Assembly: GCA_002694065.1 (NCBI GenBank)
Contig: NZKZ01000133.1
Coordinates: 1 to 7,500, forward strand
Reading direction: 5' to 3'
DNA: 7,500 nucleotides
From: Acidiferrobacter sp.
GTDB lineage: Bacteria; Pseudomonadota; Gammaproteobacteria; Arenicellales; UBA868
Shown here piece after piece: positions 1 through 6,695 of the stretch; positions within the stretch are counted from its first letter, which is position 1, and each line of letters opens with the position of its first letter. The notes below the pieces were generated by a model. That model did no database searches and was not told the DNA's origin. It saw only the letters and a list, made by a program, of their open reading frames with translations. Made by a program: the position numbers and the translations under genes.

Positions 1-587
1 AAAAATGCGACACGCGGCCGGCGCAGCACGGGCAACTCACCGATGCCCAAAGAGGCCACCATGCCGATGTCGCCCGGCAACAGCCGTCGGCCTGCGGTCA
101 GCGCTGTCGCGCCCTCCGCGAGATCTTCTCCTGCGTATCTGACGTGCTGGCCCTCCCGTTGTCCGTCGGCCACCCGGATATGGTCATCCTGCTGTTCGAC
201 GTGTTCCTGCATCACGACCGTGTCAGTCCCTTCCGGCATCACCGCACCCGTCATGATGCGCGCGCACTCACCCGGTCCCACGCTGCCGGCAAAAGCCTTA
301 CCGGCCCAGGCCGTCCCCACCACCTTCAGCGATGATTCGTTCAGATCCGCAAAACGCAGTGCGTAACCGTCCATGGCTGAGTTGGTATGATTTGGCACAG
401 CAACGGGAGAATGCACATCAGCGCCCAGCACTCGATCGAGGGCCTCGCGCAATGCGACCACCTCGACATCGGCGATGGGCGTGACCGCTTGCGCAATGCG
501 ATCCAGCGCGGTATCGACCGGCAGCCAAGCCGGGTCATACTCATCATCACAACTCGGTTGGCGGACTACGGGTTCCGGAGTACTCAT
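1..587 (-). CDS. moeA: Molybdopterin molybdotransferase MoeA, N-terminal 195 residues (runs off left edge)
   Basis: MoeA inserts molybdate into adenylylated molybdopterin in the last step of molybdenum cofactor synthesis, in the cytoplasm. Translating the minus strand from ATG 587-585 gives an unbroken frame of 195 codons to the window edge; about half of the usual ~400 residues is present. Visible hallmarks are [13 protein letters not shown] (residues 69-81, the conserved DGYA segment of the MoeA N-terminal domain) and [20 protein letters not shown] (110-129). The sequence stops at RRPRVAF (189-195), where the MoCF-binding domain normally begins. The start is fixed by the ATGA overlap with the moaC stop (587-584), which implies translational coupling; the upstream GCGAG is only a weak ribosome site. 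The family assignment is firm; the missing C-terminal half means I cannot say whether the gene is intact. Confidence 0.95.
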   Translation of the reverse strand, partial: MSTPEPVVRQPSCDDEYDPAWLPVDTALDRIAQAVTPIADVEVVALREALDRVLGADVHSPVAVPNHTNSAMDGYALRFADLNESSLKVVGTAWAGKAFAGSVGPGECARIMTGAVMPEGTDTVVMQEHVEQQDDHIRVADGQREGQHVRYAGEDLAEGATALTAGRRLLPGDIGMVASLGIGELPVLRRPRVAF

Positions 588-1069
588 GTCTCGCGTCGCC
601 AGTCGCCTGATCGGCCGCCGGATTTTTCCAGCAACTGAATATCCGTAATGGTCATGCCGCGATCGACCGCCTTGCACATGTCGTAGATGGTCAAAAGACC
701 CGCGTTAACGCCGTTGAGCGCTTCCATCTCAACGCCGGTCCGCTCCCGGGTTTCGGCGGTAGCAGTACAACAGACACACCGTTGATCACGATCAATTCTG
801 AAATCTACTTCGACACGCGTCAGGGAAAGCGGATGACACAGGGGAATCATCTCTGCCGTGCGCTTGGTTGCCATGATCGCCGCGATGCGCGCGACCGCCA
901 GCACATCGCCCTTGGCGTGGCCCCCGGTCGCAATGAGGTCCAGGGTCGACGACTGCATGACGATGCGGCCTTGTGCCACTGCGCGTCGGGCCGTGACTTC
1001 CTTGTCGCCCACATCCACCATCCGGGCCTCGCCCTGCTCATTGAGGTGGGTAAGAGTCTTGCTGTCCAT
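584..1069 (-). CDS. moaC: Cyclic pyranopterin monophosphate synthase MoaC
   Basis: MoaC acts with MoaA to convert GTP to cyclic pyranopterin monophosphate, the first stage of molybdenum cofactor synthesis; MoaC makes the pterin product from 3',8-cyclo-GTP. The 161-residue protein has the full family pattern: [16 protein letters not shown] (8-23), HAKGDV (51-56, with catalytic-type Lys53), IPLCHPL (75-81), GVEMEAL (112-118), TIYDMCKA (127-134, with Asp130 and Lys133) and KSGGRSGDW (149-157). Its length equals the E. coli protein. I chose ATG 1069; an in-frame TTG two codons upstream (1075) is possible but adds only two residues. Neither start has a strong Shine-Dalgarno sequence. The stop overlaps the moeA start (ATGA), so the two cofactor genes form one operon. 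A small oddity is a CVCC cluster at residues 98-101 in a usually variable region. Confidence 0.97.
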   Translation of the reverse strand: MDSKTLTHLNEQGEARMVDVGDKEVTARRAVAQGRIVMQSSTLDLIATGGHAKGDVLAVARIAAIMATKRTAEMIPLCHPLSLTRVEVDFRIDRDQRCVCCTATAETRERTGVEMEALNGVNAGLLTIYDMCKAVDRGMTITDIQLLEKSGGRSGDWRRET

Positions 1070-1104
1070 CGTCAAAACGGGGTGCTTGTGGAAAAGTGAA
1101 GATT

Positions 1105-1134
1105 ATTCTAGCGGTTATTGTGCCTCACGGAAGA
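1105..1134 (-). promoter_or_regulatory. Possible moaC promoter
   Basis: On the minus strand, TAGAAT at 1110-1105 resembles a -10 hexamer and would start transcription around 1098, giving a leader of about 30 bases before the moaC ATG at 1069. The matching -35 (TTCCGT, 16 bases upstream) is poor. The placement suits the divergent spacer, but the call rests on sequence resemblance only. I see no room here for a molybdenum-cofactor riboswitch, which needs well over 100 bases of leader. Confidence 0.25.
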
Positions 1135-1162
1135 CTGGCTATCCTGGATACCGCTTGGCGCA

Positions 1163-1171
1163 TGCTACAAT
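1163..1171 (+). promoter_or_regulatory. Extended -10 promoter for the thioredoxin-like gene
   Basis: TGCTACAAT fits an extended -10 element (TGn followed by TACAAT, 5 of 6 matches to TATAAT). There is no good -35, as is common for extended -10 promoters. Transcription would begin near 1178, about 26 bases before ATG 1204. This also argues that the longer reading frame open from 1096 is not the real protein start, because the promoter would lie inside it. Confidence 0.4.
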
Positions 1172-1203
1172 TTTTTTCAGGTTCATCTCTTCGGTATCGC
1201 TTT

Positions 1204-1797
1204 ATGGCCAGTACAGCCTCCACGATGCAGGCGCTCGGATCCGAAGCACCTGCATTCACCCTGCCCAATACCCATGCCGCATCAGGCGGACCGACGGTGT
1301 CGCTGGCGGACTACGTCAATCACAAAGCCTTATTGGTCGCTTTTATCTGTAACCACTGTCCCTACGTGATTCATATCCGGGATGCGTTTAACGCCTTTGC
1401 CAAAGAGTACGCGCCGCTGGGGCTGGCAACCGTTGCGATCAGCGCCAACGATGCAAGCACCCACCCTGATGATGCACCGGAAATGATGTCCAAAGAAGCC
1501 GAGCGCTACGGCTTCGCGTTTCCCTATCTTTACGACGAGGATCAGTCCGTGGCCAAAGCCTACCGTGCCGCCTGTACGCCCGATTTTTTCCTTTTCGATG
1601 CAAACCGCCAACTCGCGTATCGGGGACAGTTTGATGCTTCCCGGCCAAAAAACAGCGAACCGGTCAGCGGCATCGATTTGAGAAACGCGGCCGATGCGGT
1701 CCTTCACGGCGATGCCGTTTCAGGCGAGCAGATTCCAAGTATCGGCTGCAACATCAAGTGGAAAGCAGGGCAGGAGCCTGACTACTTTCCCACCTGA
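1204..1797 (+). CDS. Thioredoxin-fold protein of the AhpC/TSA (redoxin) group with CNHC motif
   Basis: This 197-residue protein belongs to a widespread, poorly characterised family of soluble thioredoxin-like proteins. The order is LGSEAPAFTLPN (11-22, typical redoxin start), VSLADY (32-37), the redox motif FICNHCPYV (47-55, Cys49 and Cys52 in a CxxC arrangement), PYLYDEDQSVAKAY (107-120), AACTPDFFLFD (122-132, with the conserved cis-Pro-type region and a third Cys124) and PSIGCNIKWK (178-187, a fourth Cys182). No signal peptide is visible, so it probably acts in the cytoplasm in thiol-disulfide exchange or peroxide handling; the substrate is unknown. I chose ATG 1204 because relatives as I recall them begin just before STMxxLGxxAP and because an extended -10 lies upstream; the frame is open back to 1096. 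There is no strong ribosome site. The antiporter gene follows after 39 bases and may be cotranscribed. Confidence 0.88.
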   Translation: MASTASTMQALGSEAPAFTLPNTHAASGGPTVSLADYVNHKALLVAFICNHCPYVIHIRDAFNAFAKEYAPLGLATVAISANDASTHPDDAPEMMSKEAERYGFAFPYLYDEDQSVAKAYRAACTPDFFLFDANRQLAYRGQFDASRPKNSEPVSGIDLRNAADAVLHGDAVSGEQIPSIGCNIKWKAGQEPDYFPT

Positions 1798-1805
1798 TCC
1801 CAACC

Positions 1806-1823
1806 ATGTGCCCAAACGCACAT
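1806..1823 (+). repeat. Perfect 6-bp inverted repeat between the thioredoxin-like and antiporter genes
   Basis: ATGTGC, a 6-base loop CCAAAC, and GCACAT form a perfect short hairpin 8 bases after the thioredoxin-like stop and 13 bases before the antiporter ATG. No run of T follows it, so it is not a convincing intrinsic terminator. It might partly attenuate readthrough or protect an mRNA end. The stem is short enough to have arisen by chance. Confidence 0.35.
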
Positions 1824-1836
1824 AAGCTCTGTTGCA

Positions 1837-3003
1837 ATGGGTGAGTCCGTTTTATTTTCCGTATTCCTGATTTTCACCGGGGCAGCGCTCCTCGCCACGG
1901 TGGCGCTTTTTGCGCGTCAGTCTCTGCTGATCGCCTACATCGCGGTGGGCGTGATCGCGGGGCCATCTGTCACGGGTCTGATAGCCGATCCCCATCTCAT
2001 CGCCGAACTCGCCCATATCGGGATCATCTTCCTGCTGTTTCTGCTCGGACTCGACCTGTCGCCGCGCAAGCTGCTCGGACAGATACAAGAAGCCGTCGGT
2101 GTCACCCTGATCAGCTCCATCATCTTCGCCCTGCTGGGATATGGGGTGGGGTTGGCGGCTGGGCTGTCCCGTGTCGACTGCCTCGTCGTCGGGATGGCCA
2201 GCACCCTTTCCAGCACGATCATCGGACTCAAGCTGCTGCCGACTACGGTGCTGCACCATCGCCATACCGGAGAGGTCATCATCAGCATCCTGTTATTGCA
2301 GGATCTGCTCGCGATCGGTGCTCTGCTGTTGATCGACACCCTGGCAGCGGGGTCGATGCCGTGGCTACAGGCGGGTCTTGAATTCGCGGGGCTGCCGCTT
2401 CTTTTTGCTGGCGGCTTGGTCGCTGAAAGATGGCTGCTGCGACCGCTCTTTCATCGTTTCGACAAAGTGGGTGAGTATGTGTTCCTGCTGTCGCTCGGGT
2501 GGTGTTTGGGTTTTGCACAATGTGCGCAAAGCTTTGGCCTTTCCTATGAGGTCGGCGCCTTCATCGGCGGTATCACACTGGCCAACAGTCCCATTGCGCC
2601 GTTTATCGCCGAAAGCCTGCGCCCACTGCGCGACTTCTTCCTCGTGATGTTCTTTTTTGCCCTCGGCGCAGGATTTGACCTCGCGGGTGCTGCTTCTGTT
2701 TGGCCTGCCGCCGTGGCTTTGGCCGCGGGTGTCCTGCTGATCAAGCCGGTCACTTACCGCGCCCTCCTCAGAAGATACGGTGAAAGCACACTTCTGGCTG
2801 GCGAGGCGGGCGTCAGACTCGGCCAGATGAGTGAGTTTTCTCTGCTGTTGGTTGCCGTTGCGGTGCAGGCGCAAACTATCAGTCAGCAAGCTGCCCACCT
2901 TGTACAGGTGGCAACCCTGATTACGTTCGTTGTCTCATCCACTTTTGTGGTGCTGCGTTATCCCAGTCCCATTGCCCTGTCGGAACATCTGCGAAGAGAC
3001 TAG
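1837..3003 (+). CDS. CPA2/KefB-type cation:proton antiporter, membrane domain only
   Basis: This 388-residue inner-membrane protein matches the Na+/H+ exchanger domain of the monovalent cation:proton antiporter-2 family. Hydrophobic segments fill nearly the whole chain. Family marks are LIAYIAVGVIAGPS (31-44), HIGIIFLLFLLGLDLSPRKL (60-79), GMASTLSSTIIGLKLL (119-134), ILLLQDLLAIG (151-161, with the Gln-Asp pair at 155-156 in the ion-binding helix), LSYEVGAFIGGITLANSP (235-252), FFLVMFFFALGAGFD (267-281) and LGQMSEFSLLL (328-338). It ends at residue 388, soon after the last membrane segment, so the RCK/TrkA-N regulatory domain of KefB/KefC is absent. The family has many such short members, so this is probably natural; the stop is not followed by a continuing homologous frame that I can see. 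Ion specificity (K+ or Na+) cannot be read from sequence. The start is ATG 1837; the ribosome site is weak. Confidence 0.93.
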   Translation: MGESVLFSVFLIFTGAALLATVALFARQSLLIAYIAVGVIAGPSVTGLIADPHLIAELAHIGIIFLLFLLGLDLSPRKLLGQIQEAVGVTLISSIIFALLGYGVGLAAGLSRVDCLVVGMASTLSSTIIGLKLLPTTVLHHRHTGEVIISILLLQDLLAIGALLLIDTLAAGSMPWLQAGLEFAGLPLLFAGGLVAERWLLRPLFHRFDKVGEYVFLLSLGWCLGFAQCAQSFGLSYEVGAFIGGITLANSPIAPFIAESLRPLRDFFLVMFFFALGAGFDLAGAASVWPAAVALAAGVLLIKPVTYRALLRRYGESTLLAGEAGVRLGQMSEFSLLLVAVAVQAQTISQQAAHLVQVATLITFVVSSTFVVLRYPSPIALSEHLRRD

Positions 3004-3015
3004 TTGGCACAACGT

Positions 3016-3765
3016 TTAGGGCGCAGTTTCCGAGGAGGCCTGGTGCTTAACCTCGTTCACCGCGGCATTCAGTGCCGCCTCGTCGGCGAGATATTCATGA
3101 TCAACCACCTGCAGCTCGTCACTCAGCCGGAAAACCAGTGGGATACCGGTCGGAATGTTGTATTGCATGATCTCGTCCTCACTCATGCCAAGAAGAAACT
3201 TCACCATTGCGCGCAGACTGTTACCGTGCGCAGCGACCAGCACCCTTTTGTCGTTGTTGAGTTCCGGGACCAGCCTCTCACTCCACCATTGCGTCACCCT
3301 TTCCAACGTGTCGGCCAATGACTCGGTATCGGGGAGCCCGGCGATACCGGCATATCTCGGATCCTGAGAAGGATGCTGTGGATCTGCCGCATCAAGCGCC
3401 GGGGGGCGAATGGCATATCCCCGGCGCCACTTCAGCACCTGATCATCACCGTGCTTGAGTGCGGTTTCCTTTTTATCGAGGCCCTGCAGTGCCCCGTAGT
3501 GCCGTTCATTCAGCCGCCAATCCGTTTGCACCGGCAGATACATCTGGTCCATCTCGTCGAGGATCAGCCACAGAGTACGAATCGAGCGCTTTAACAGTGA
3601 AGTCATGGCGACGTCGAATCGGTAGCCTTTCTCCAGCAGGGTCCTGCCAGCATCGCGGGCTTCGCGCACACCCCTGTCTGACAGGTCCACATCCACCCAT
3701 CCCGTAAACCGGTTTTCGAGGTTCCATGCGCTCTGGCCATGGCGTATCAGAACTAAAGTCTTCAT
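3016..3765 (-). CDS. gpmA: 2,3-bisphosphoglycerate-dependent phosphoglycerate mutase
   Basis: GpmA interconverts 3-phosphoglycerate and 2-phosphoglycerate in glycolysis and gluconeogenesis, in the cytoplasm. The 249-residue protein is within a residue or so of the E. coli enzyme. It begins MKTLVLIRHGQSAWNLENRF (1-20), with the phosphorylated histidine His9 in RHG; other active-site segments are FTGWVDVDLSDRG (20-32), LNERHYGALQG (85-95, Glu87 as acid/base), LKWRRGY (111-117), AAHGNSLRA (178-186, His180) and YNIPTGIPL (202-210). I chose ATG 3765 because the family starts right at this strand; the frame is open to 3819 but those 18 extra residues match nothing in the family. It converges on the antiporter gene with 12 bases between stops, which leaves no space for a separate terminator. 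It appears to be transcribed alone from the spacer to its right. Confidence 0.97.
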   Translation of the reverse strand: MKTLVLIRHGQSAWNLENRFTGWVDVDLSDRGVREARDAGRTLLEKGYRFDVAMTSLLKRSIRTLWLILDEMDQMYLPVQTDWRLNERHYGALQGLDKKETALKHGDDQVLKWRRGYAIRPPALDAADPQHPSQDPRYAGIAGLPDTESLADTLERVTQWWSERLVPELNNDKRVLVAAHGNSLRAMVKFLLGMSEDEIMQYNIPTGIPLVFRLSDELQVVDHEYLADEAALNAAVNEVKHQASSETAP

Positions 3766-3828
3766 AGCGGTAAATTTCAGTATCTTTGCCAGGGATGTTA
3801 CCAGTCCTGTTGCGGGCATTGCATTTTG

Positions 3829-3857
3829 CGAGAGGAGGGTTGATCAATTCCTCTTCG
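3829..3857. repeat. Palindromic element upstream of gpmA
   Basis: AGAGGA (3831-3836) and TCCTCT (3849-3854) are perfect inverted repeats around a 12-base centre that itself contains the palindrome TTGATCAA (3840-3847). Outside, CG on the left pairs with CG on the right across one bulged T (3855), giving an 8-bp stem. It lies 64 bases upstream of the gpmA ATG. In this position it could be an operator overlapping the gpmA promoter, or a hairpin in the leader. No T run follows on either strand, so a terminator is unlikely. Confidence 0.45.
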
Positions 3858-4191
3858 GATTGAGGCTAAGGACTTCAGCAGGCTCCGGTTACCTATACCC
3901 CTTGAGGAGCTCAATACAGCTGGGAGAATTTTGACTGTTGGAGGCATCGAGCTCATCTCAACCCTCGGGAACGTTCATCTCGAACTGAATAACCGGTCAT
4001 GACGCAGGTTTACTAAGGGGTGATCTTGGGCCAGTCCGGTATACTGGGATCATTCTGTCCCTGCTTCTACGCTTTCCAACCAAGCTGTATCTTGCTGAGA
4101 TCGTGACCCATTCAGAATCGCCTTCGCTCTTCTTGAGTGGATCGACATAGGCAAGAGCGGACGTAGATTCCACGAGACTCAAATTGAATGA
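3844..4191 (+). pseudogene. Possible frameshifted remnant of an unrecognised gene upstream of the YfhO-like gene
   Basis: Three overlapping plus-strand frames follow one another without long gaps. The first is open from 3844 to TGA 4000-4002 and reads like protein (for example LPIPLEELNTAG and ILTVGGIELISTLGNVHLEL). The second is open from 3989 to TAG 4148-4150 (GPVRYTGIILSLLLRFPTK, then LYLAEIV). The third is open from 4099 to TGA 4189-4191 (DPFRIAFALLEWIDIGKSGR). The last stop overlaps the ATG of the YfhO-like gene as ATGA. Shifting frame twice would join them into one C-terminal fragment of roughly 110 residues. I do not recognise the family, none of the frames has a good start codon, and open frames of 30-50 codons occur by chance at this base composition. 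The alternative is plain non-coding DNA. Confidence 0.25.
4021..4052. repeat. Interrupted inverted repeat in the spacer
   Basis: TGATC (4021-4025) and CCAGT (4031-4035), separated by TTGGG, pair exactly with the uninterrupted ACTGGGATCA (4043-4052). The result is two 5-bp stems with a 5-base bulge on one side and a 7-base loop (CCGGTAT). No T run follows. It could be a regulatory hairpin in the leader of the YfhO-like gene or a protein-binding site, but it overlaps the possible gene remnant and may be incidental. Confidence 0.3.
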
Positions 4192-6683
4192 CAAATAAAG
4201 CACGGTCCGGCTCCTGCTCCAAGTGGCTACATGCTTTGTGCGCTGGGTTCTTCGTCATAGTTGCGACTGGCTATCTCCATGATGTCCTGTTTCAGGATAA
4301 GCACCTCAGCGCGTTTGATTTCATTCTGAACAAGCCCGCCTGGCAGGCAGAACGGGGTCCGCACCTAGTCAATAATGGAGTACTCGCCGACTCGCCGACT
4401 GCACACTTTCCTTACAGGAGGATTTTTTGGGACAACTTGCGGGAGGGCAAAAACACTGATTACCTGCCGCACATTCTTACCGGTCAGCCATCAAACGGCC
4501 AGGGAACGGGGGCTTTTGCCACCAGTTTTTTTCAACTGTTCATGGACATACCGAACGCCCTGGATTGGAGCACATGGTTTAGATTGATCCTAGCGGGCAT
4601 CTTCATGTACACGCTCATGATCTGGCTCGGCTGCCATCCCATTATCGCCGTCCTCGCAGGTATCGCCTGGACCTACAACACCCATCAACTGGCTTGGTTG
4701 CTTTTCCCCCAGCACCTTGCAGCCCAGATATGGATTCCGTTGATCTTCCTCCTCAACTTCAAACTAATTCGCGATGGCCCCGATTGGCCATCCTCACTCG
4801 GTCTAATACTCAGCGTCGTGCTTTTCTACAGTAGCGGTTACACCCAGATTGCTTTGTATAGTTTTATCTTTCTGGGCTTGTTCAATACCGTTTACCTGTG
4901 GCTCGCAAAGGAAACGGTGCGCGCAAAGTGGCAACTTTGGATAATTGTTCACGGGCTTTATCTCGGCACCGCCCTACTAATCTTTCCGGACGTGATGTCT
5001 CAGTTGGCGGAAATCGGTGACGGTTTACGTAGCGCGCAACCATTCCGTTACCTTAGCCTGGGAAGTGTGCCTCTGCTCGATTCGCTTCTGAGCCTCCCGG
5101 CAGACGGACTGCCCCATTCGCTGGACATAGTGAGATTCATGTTTCCGCATTATCTGGGACTGGGGCTCTGGGCACCCGGCGTCAGGGAAATCTATAACAC
5201 CAACGCTGTTGAATTCATGGCCTTTTTTGGTCTGATCGTTTTTTACCTCACGCTTTACGGGATATGTGGAGGCCTGCGCCGCCATAGTCGCCTGGTGTGG
5301 GCTCTGGGCATAACGCTGTTCTTTGTCTTTGCACTGTTCAATAGCAATCCGCTGATTGTGGGTCTCGTCAACCTGATCCCGGCGGGGGGTGCTGGTCAGT
5401 TCGACCGCTTCATCACTCTCATCATCTTTGCTTGCATTGTGCTGAGCGGCATCGGCCTCAGATATTTTCTTGAAGACAGAAAAACCCATGAGCTGATCTG
5501 GGCAGTTGTGCCGGGAGTTCTCCTTCTAGTATGGATTGGCGTTGCCAAACTTCACTACGATCCGATTGTCAATCTGTGGTCCTTTATCCCGCCGATGGCG
5601 GTGCTGACATCTTTTGTCATCGTCAGTCACTTGCTCGCACGAAGAAACATGGGAAACCTGGTTGGGCTTATCGCCATAGGATTCACGCTGTATGAGTTGC
5701 TTCCCGCCACATATGCATTCAATACAAGGCTCGATGCGAAAGACCATTTTCCAGAAAATTCGGTCATCAGCGCGATTCAGAAGACACCAGGAGATTTTCG
5801 TACCGCGGTAATCATGAGCAACGTCTCGTACCATCACAACATCTTCAGCTACTACAAATTAGCGACGATAGGCGGGTACGCGACAACCGTACGGAACCAA
5901 TACGTCAAATTCCTGCGGGAAGCCTACGAAGATGTTTCGATTACCGCCAACGGTATTGTTTTCCTCATGCATCATCGTCCCGAAATTCTTCGCCTACTGA
6001 ATACCCGGTTTGTTGTTACCGATATTCCTTTAGCCAGCGACCGGGTTCAAGAACGTTTCACCAACGAAGCAAATACGCTCTACGAGATTACAGACCCGTT
6101 GGACCGTGTTTATTGCGGGACTGACCAACTGGTGGTGTCAAACACAGACGAGATTCCGAGAAGGTTAGCGGAGGCCGTTACTGCCTATGATCGGCCAATC
6201 TTCGTCACCACACCACTGGTTGATGAGAGTCAACTCACTGAAAACTGTTCCATCTCAGACCTGAAAGTTTACCAGGGCAAAATCGAATTTCACGCTAGAG
6301 CCGATAAGCCAACACTCATCTTCATAGCGACTAACCATCATGAAAACTGGCGCGCGCGCATAGATGGAATACGGACCGGGATCAGTGCCGGTAACTACGC
6401 TTTTATGGTGGTCCCGGTACCGGCCGGATCCAGCGAGGTACAACTCGAGTACACCGATGAAAAACTCTTGTTGGGAGCGTTTTTGCTTATTGGGTTTGGC
6501 TTTTTTGTGCTCGGCTACGCAGCGCTAGCTACGAATCCAACCTGGAGAAAGGCTTTATTTGTACTATGCGCATTAATACTGATTGGGAAAAACGCCCCAT
6601 CCGTACCGGGGCTGAAGAACCTGGAGATTTCTGAAAGAGAGGTCGCTCTAGAACTCGGCCCGGCAGACTCGAACCGGTCATAA
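4188..6683 (+). CDS. YfhO-like (GT-C type) polytopic membrane protein
   Basis: An 831-residue inner-membrane protein. It opens with a membrane segment (about 13-35), followed by an outside loop with an acidic motif, ADSPTAHFPYRRIFWDNLRE (67-86), in the place where GT-C glycosyltransferases carry their catalytic Asp. About a dozen hydrophobic segments follow to around residue 510. A soluble domain then spans about 515-758, ending in the arrangement I associate with YfhO proteins: LLNTRFVVTD (603-612), VYQGKIEFHARADKP (694-708), FIATNHHENWRARIDG (712-727) and NYAFMVVPVPAGSSEVQLEY (736-755). Two further membrane segments (about 760-779 and 786-800) and a short polar tail close it. Gram-positive YfhO uses lipid-linked sugars to decorate envelope polymers; here the donor and acceptor are unknown, and no partner GT2 gene lies in the window. 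ATG 4188 is the first possible start, since a TGA directly precedes it in frame. Sampled stretches look lower in GC than the antiporter gene, which may hint at separate origin. Confidence 0.85.
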   Translation: MTNKARSGSCSKWLHALCAGFFVIVATGYLHDVLFQDKHLSAFDFILNKPAWQAERGPHLVNNGVLADSPTAHFPYRRIFWDNLREGKNTDYLPHILTGQPSNGQGTGAFATSFFQLFMDIPNALDWSTWFRLILAGIFMYTLMIWLGCHPIIAVLAGIAWTYNTHQLAWLLFPQHLAAQIWIPLIFLLNFKLIRDGPDWPSSLGLILSVVLFYSSGYTQIALYSFIFLGLFNTVYLWLAKETVRAKWQLWIIVHGLYLGTALLIFPDVMSQLAEIGDGLRSAQPFRYLSLGSVPLLDSLLSLPADGLPHSLDIVRFMFPHYLGLGLWAPGVREIYNTNAVEFMAFFGLIVFYLTLYGICGGLRRHSRLVWALGITLFFVFALFNSNPLIVGLVNLIPAGGAGQFDRFITLIIFACIVLSGIGLRYFLEDRKTHELIWAVVPGVLLLVWIGVAKLHYDPIVNLWSFIPPMAVLTSFVIVSHLLARRNMGNLVGLIAIGFTLYELLPATYAFNTRLDAKDHFPENSVISAIQKTPGDFRTAVIMSNVSYHHNIFSYYKLATIGGYATTVRNQYVKFLREAYEDVSITANGIVFLMHHRPEILRLLNTRFVVTDIPLASDRVQERFTNEANTLYEITDPLDRVYCGTDQLVVSNTDEIPRRLAEAVTAYDRPIFVTTPLVDESQLTENCSISDLKVYQGKIEFHARADKPTLIFIATNHHENWRARIDGIRTGISAGNYAFMVVPVPAGSSEVQLEYTDEKLLLGAFLLIGFGFFVLGYAALATNPTWRKALFVLCALILIGKNAPSVPGLKNLEISEREVALELGPADSNRS

Positions 6684-6695
6684 AATTACGAGTCT
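6665..6695. repeat. Inverted repeat enclosing both convergent stop codons
   Basis: AGACTCG (6665-6671) and CGAGTCT (6689-6695) are a perfect 7-bp inverted repeat with a 17-base AT-rich loop. The loop contains the TAA of the YfhO-like gene (6681-6683) and the TAA of rdgB (6688-6686). Because it is symmetric it would form in either transcript and could act as a shared, weak transcript-end structure. The long loop and the absence of a T run on either strand argue against a classical intrinsic terminator. Confidence 0.4.

Larger units (their letters stand above)
3766..4187. other. 422-base divergent spacer between gpmA and the YfhO-like gene
   Basis: This is the only long stretch without an intact gene. 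It should carry the gpmA promoter (leftward) and any promoter of the YfhO-like gene (rightward), but I see no hexamer pair that is convincing for either. The best leftward candidate is TTGATC (3845-3840) with TGCAAT 18 bases downstream, four of six matches each. The best rightward -10 is TATACT (4040-4045), without a -35. The spacer also contains two dyads (3829-3857 and 4021-4052), a 7-bp inverted repeat CGCTCTT/AAGAGCG (4125-4131 and 4153-4159), and the three overlapping open frames described as a possible gene remnant. No tRNA-like fold or transposon end was recognised. Confidence 0.6.

Noticed and set aside
1096..1203. In-frame N-terminal extension of the thioredoxin-like protein, with a hydrophobic stretch that could look like a signal peptide
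   Set aside because: The extension overlaps the extended -10 element and does not resemble the start of this family; the family start pattern begins at 1204.
1070..1203. Molybdenum-cofactor riboswitch upstream of moaC
   Set aside because: The divergent spacer is only 134 bases, is shared with another gene's promoter, and shows no extended paired structure in the short predicted leader.
1852..2898. Several long minus-strand open frames within the antiporter gene
   Set aside because: They are antisense shadows of a GC-rich membrane protein; their translations are charged and low in family-like features, while the plus frame carries all CPA2 motifs.
3062..3078. Perfect hairpin GCGGCA-TTCAG-TGCCGC near the end of gpmA, considered as a terminator for the antiporter gene
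   Set aside because: It lies inside gpmA codons for an alanine-rich segment and has no T run on either strand.
3766..3819. In-frame 18-residue extension of GpmA
   Set aside because: The conserved protein starts MKTLVLIRHG at 3765; the extra residues have no family counterpart.
4105..4191. IS3-type transposase C-terminal fragment, suggested by the LEWID...GRRFH wording of one open frame
   Set aside because: The resemblance is a few residues only, the catalytic DDE context is absent, and no terminal inverted repeats are seen.
3997..4203. 68-residue minus-strand open frame in the spacer
   Set aside because: No recognisable motif, no ribosome site, it runs across the YfhO-like start, and its composition looks like a chance frame.
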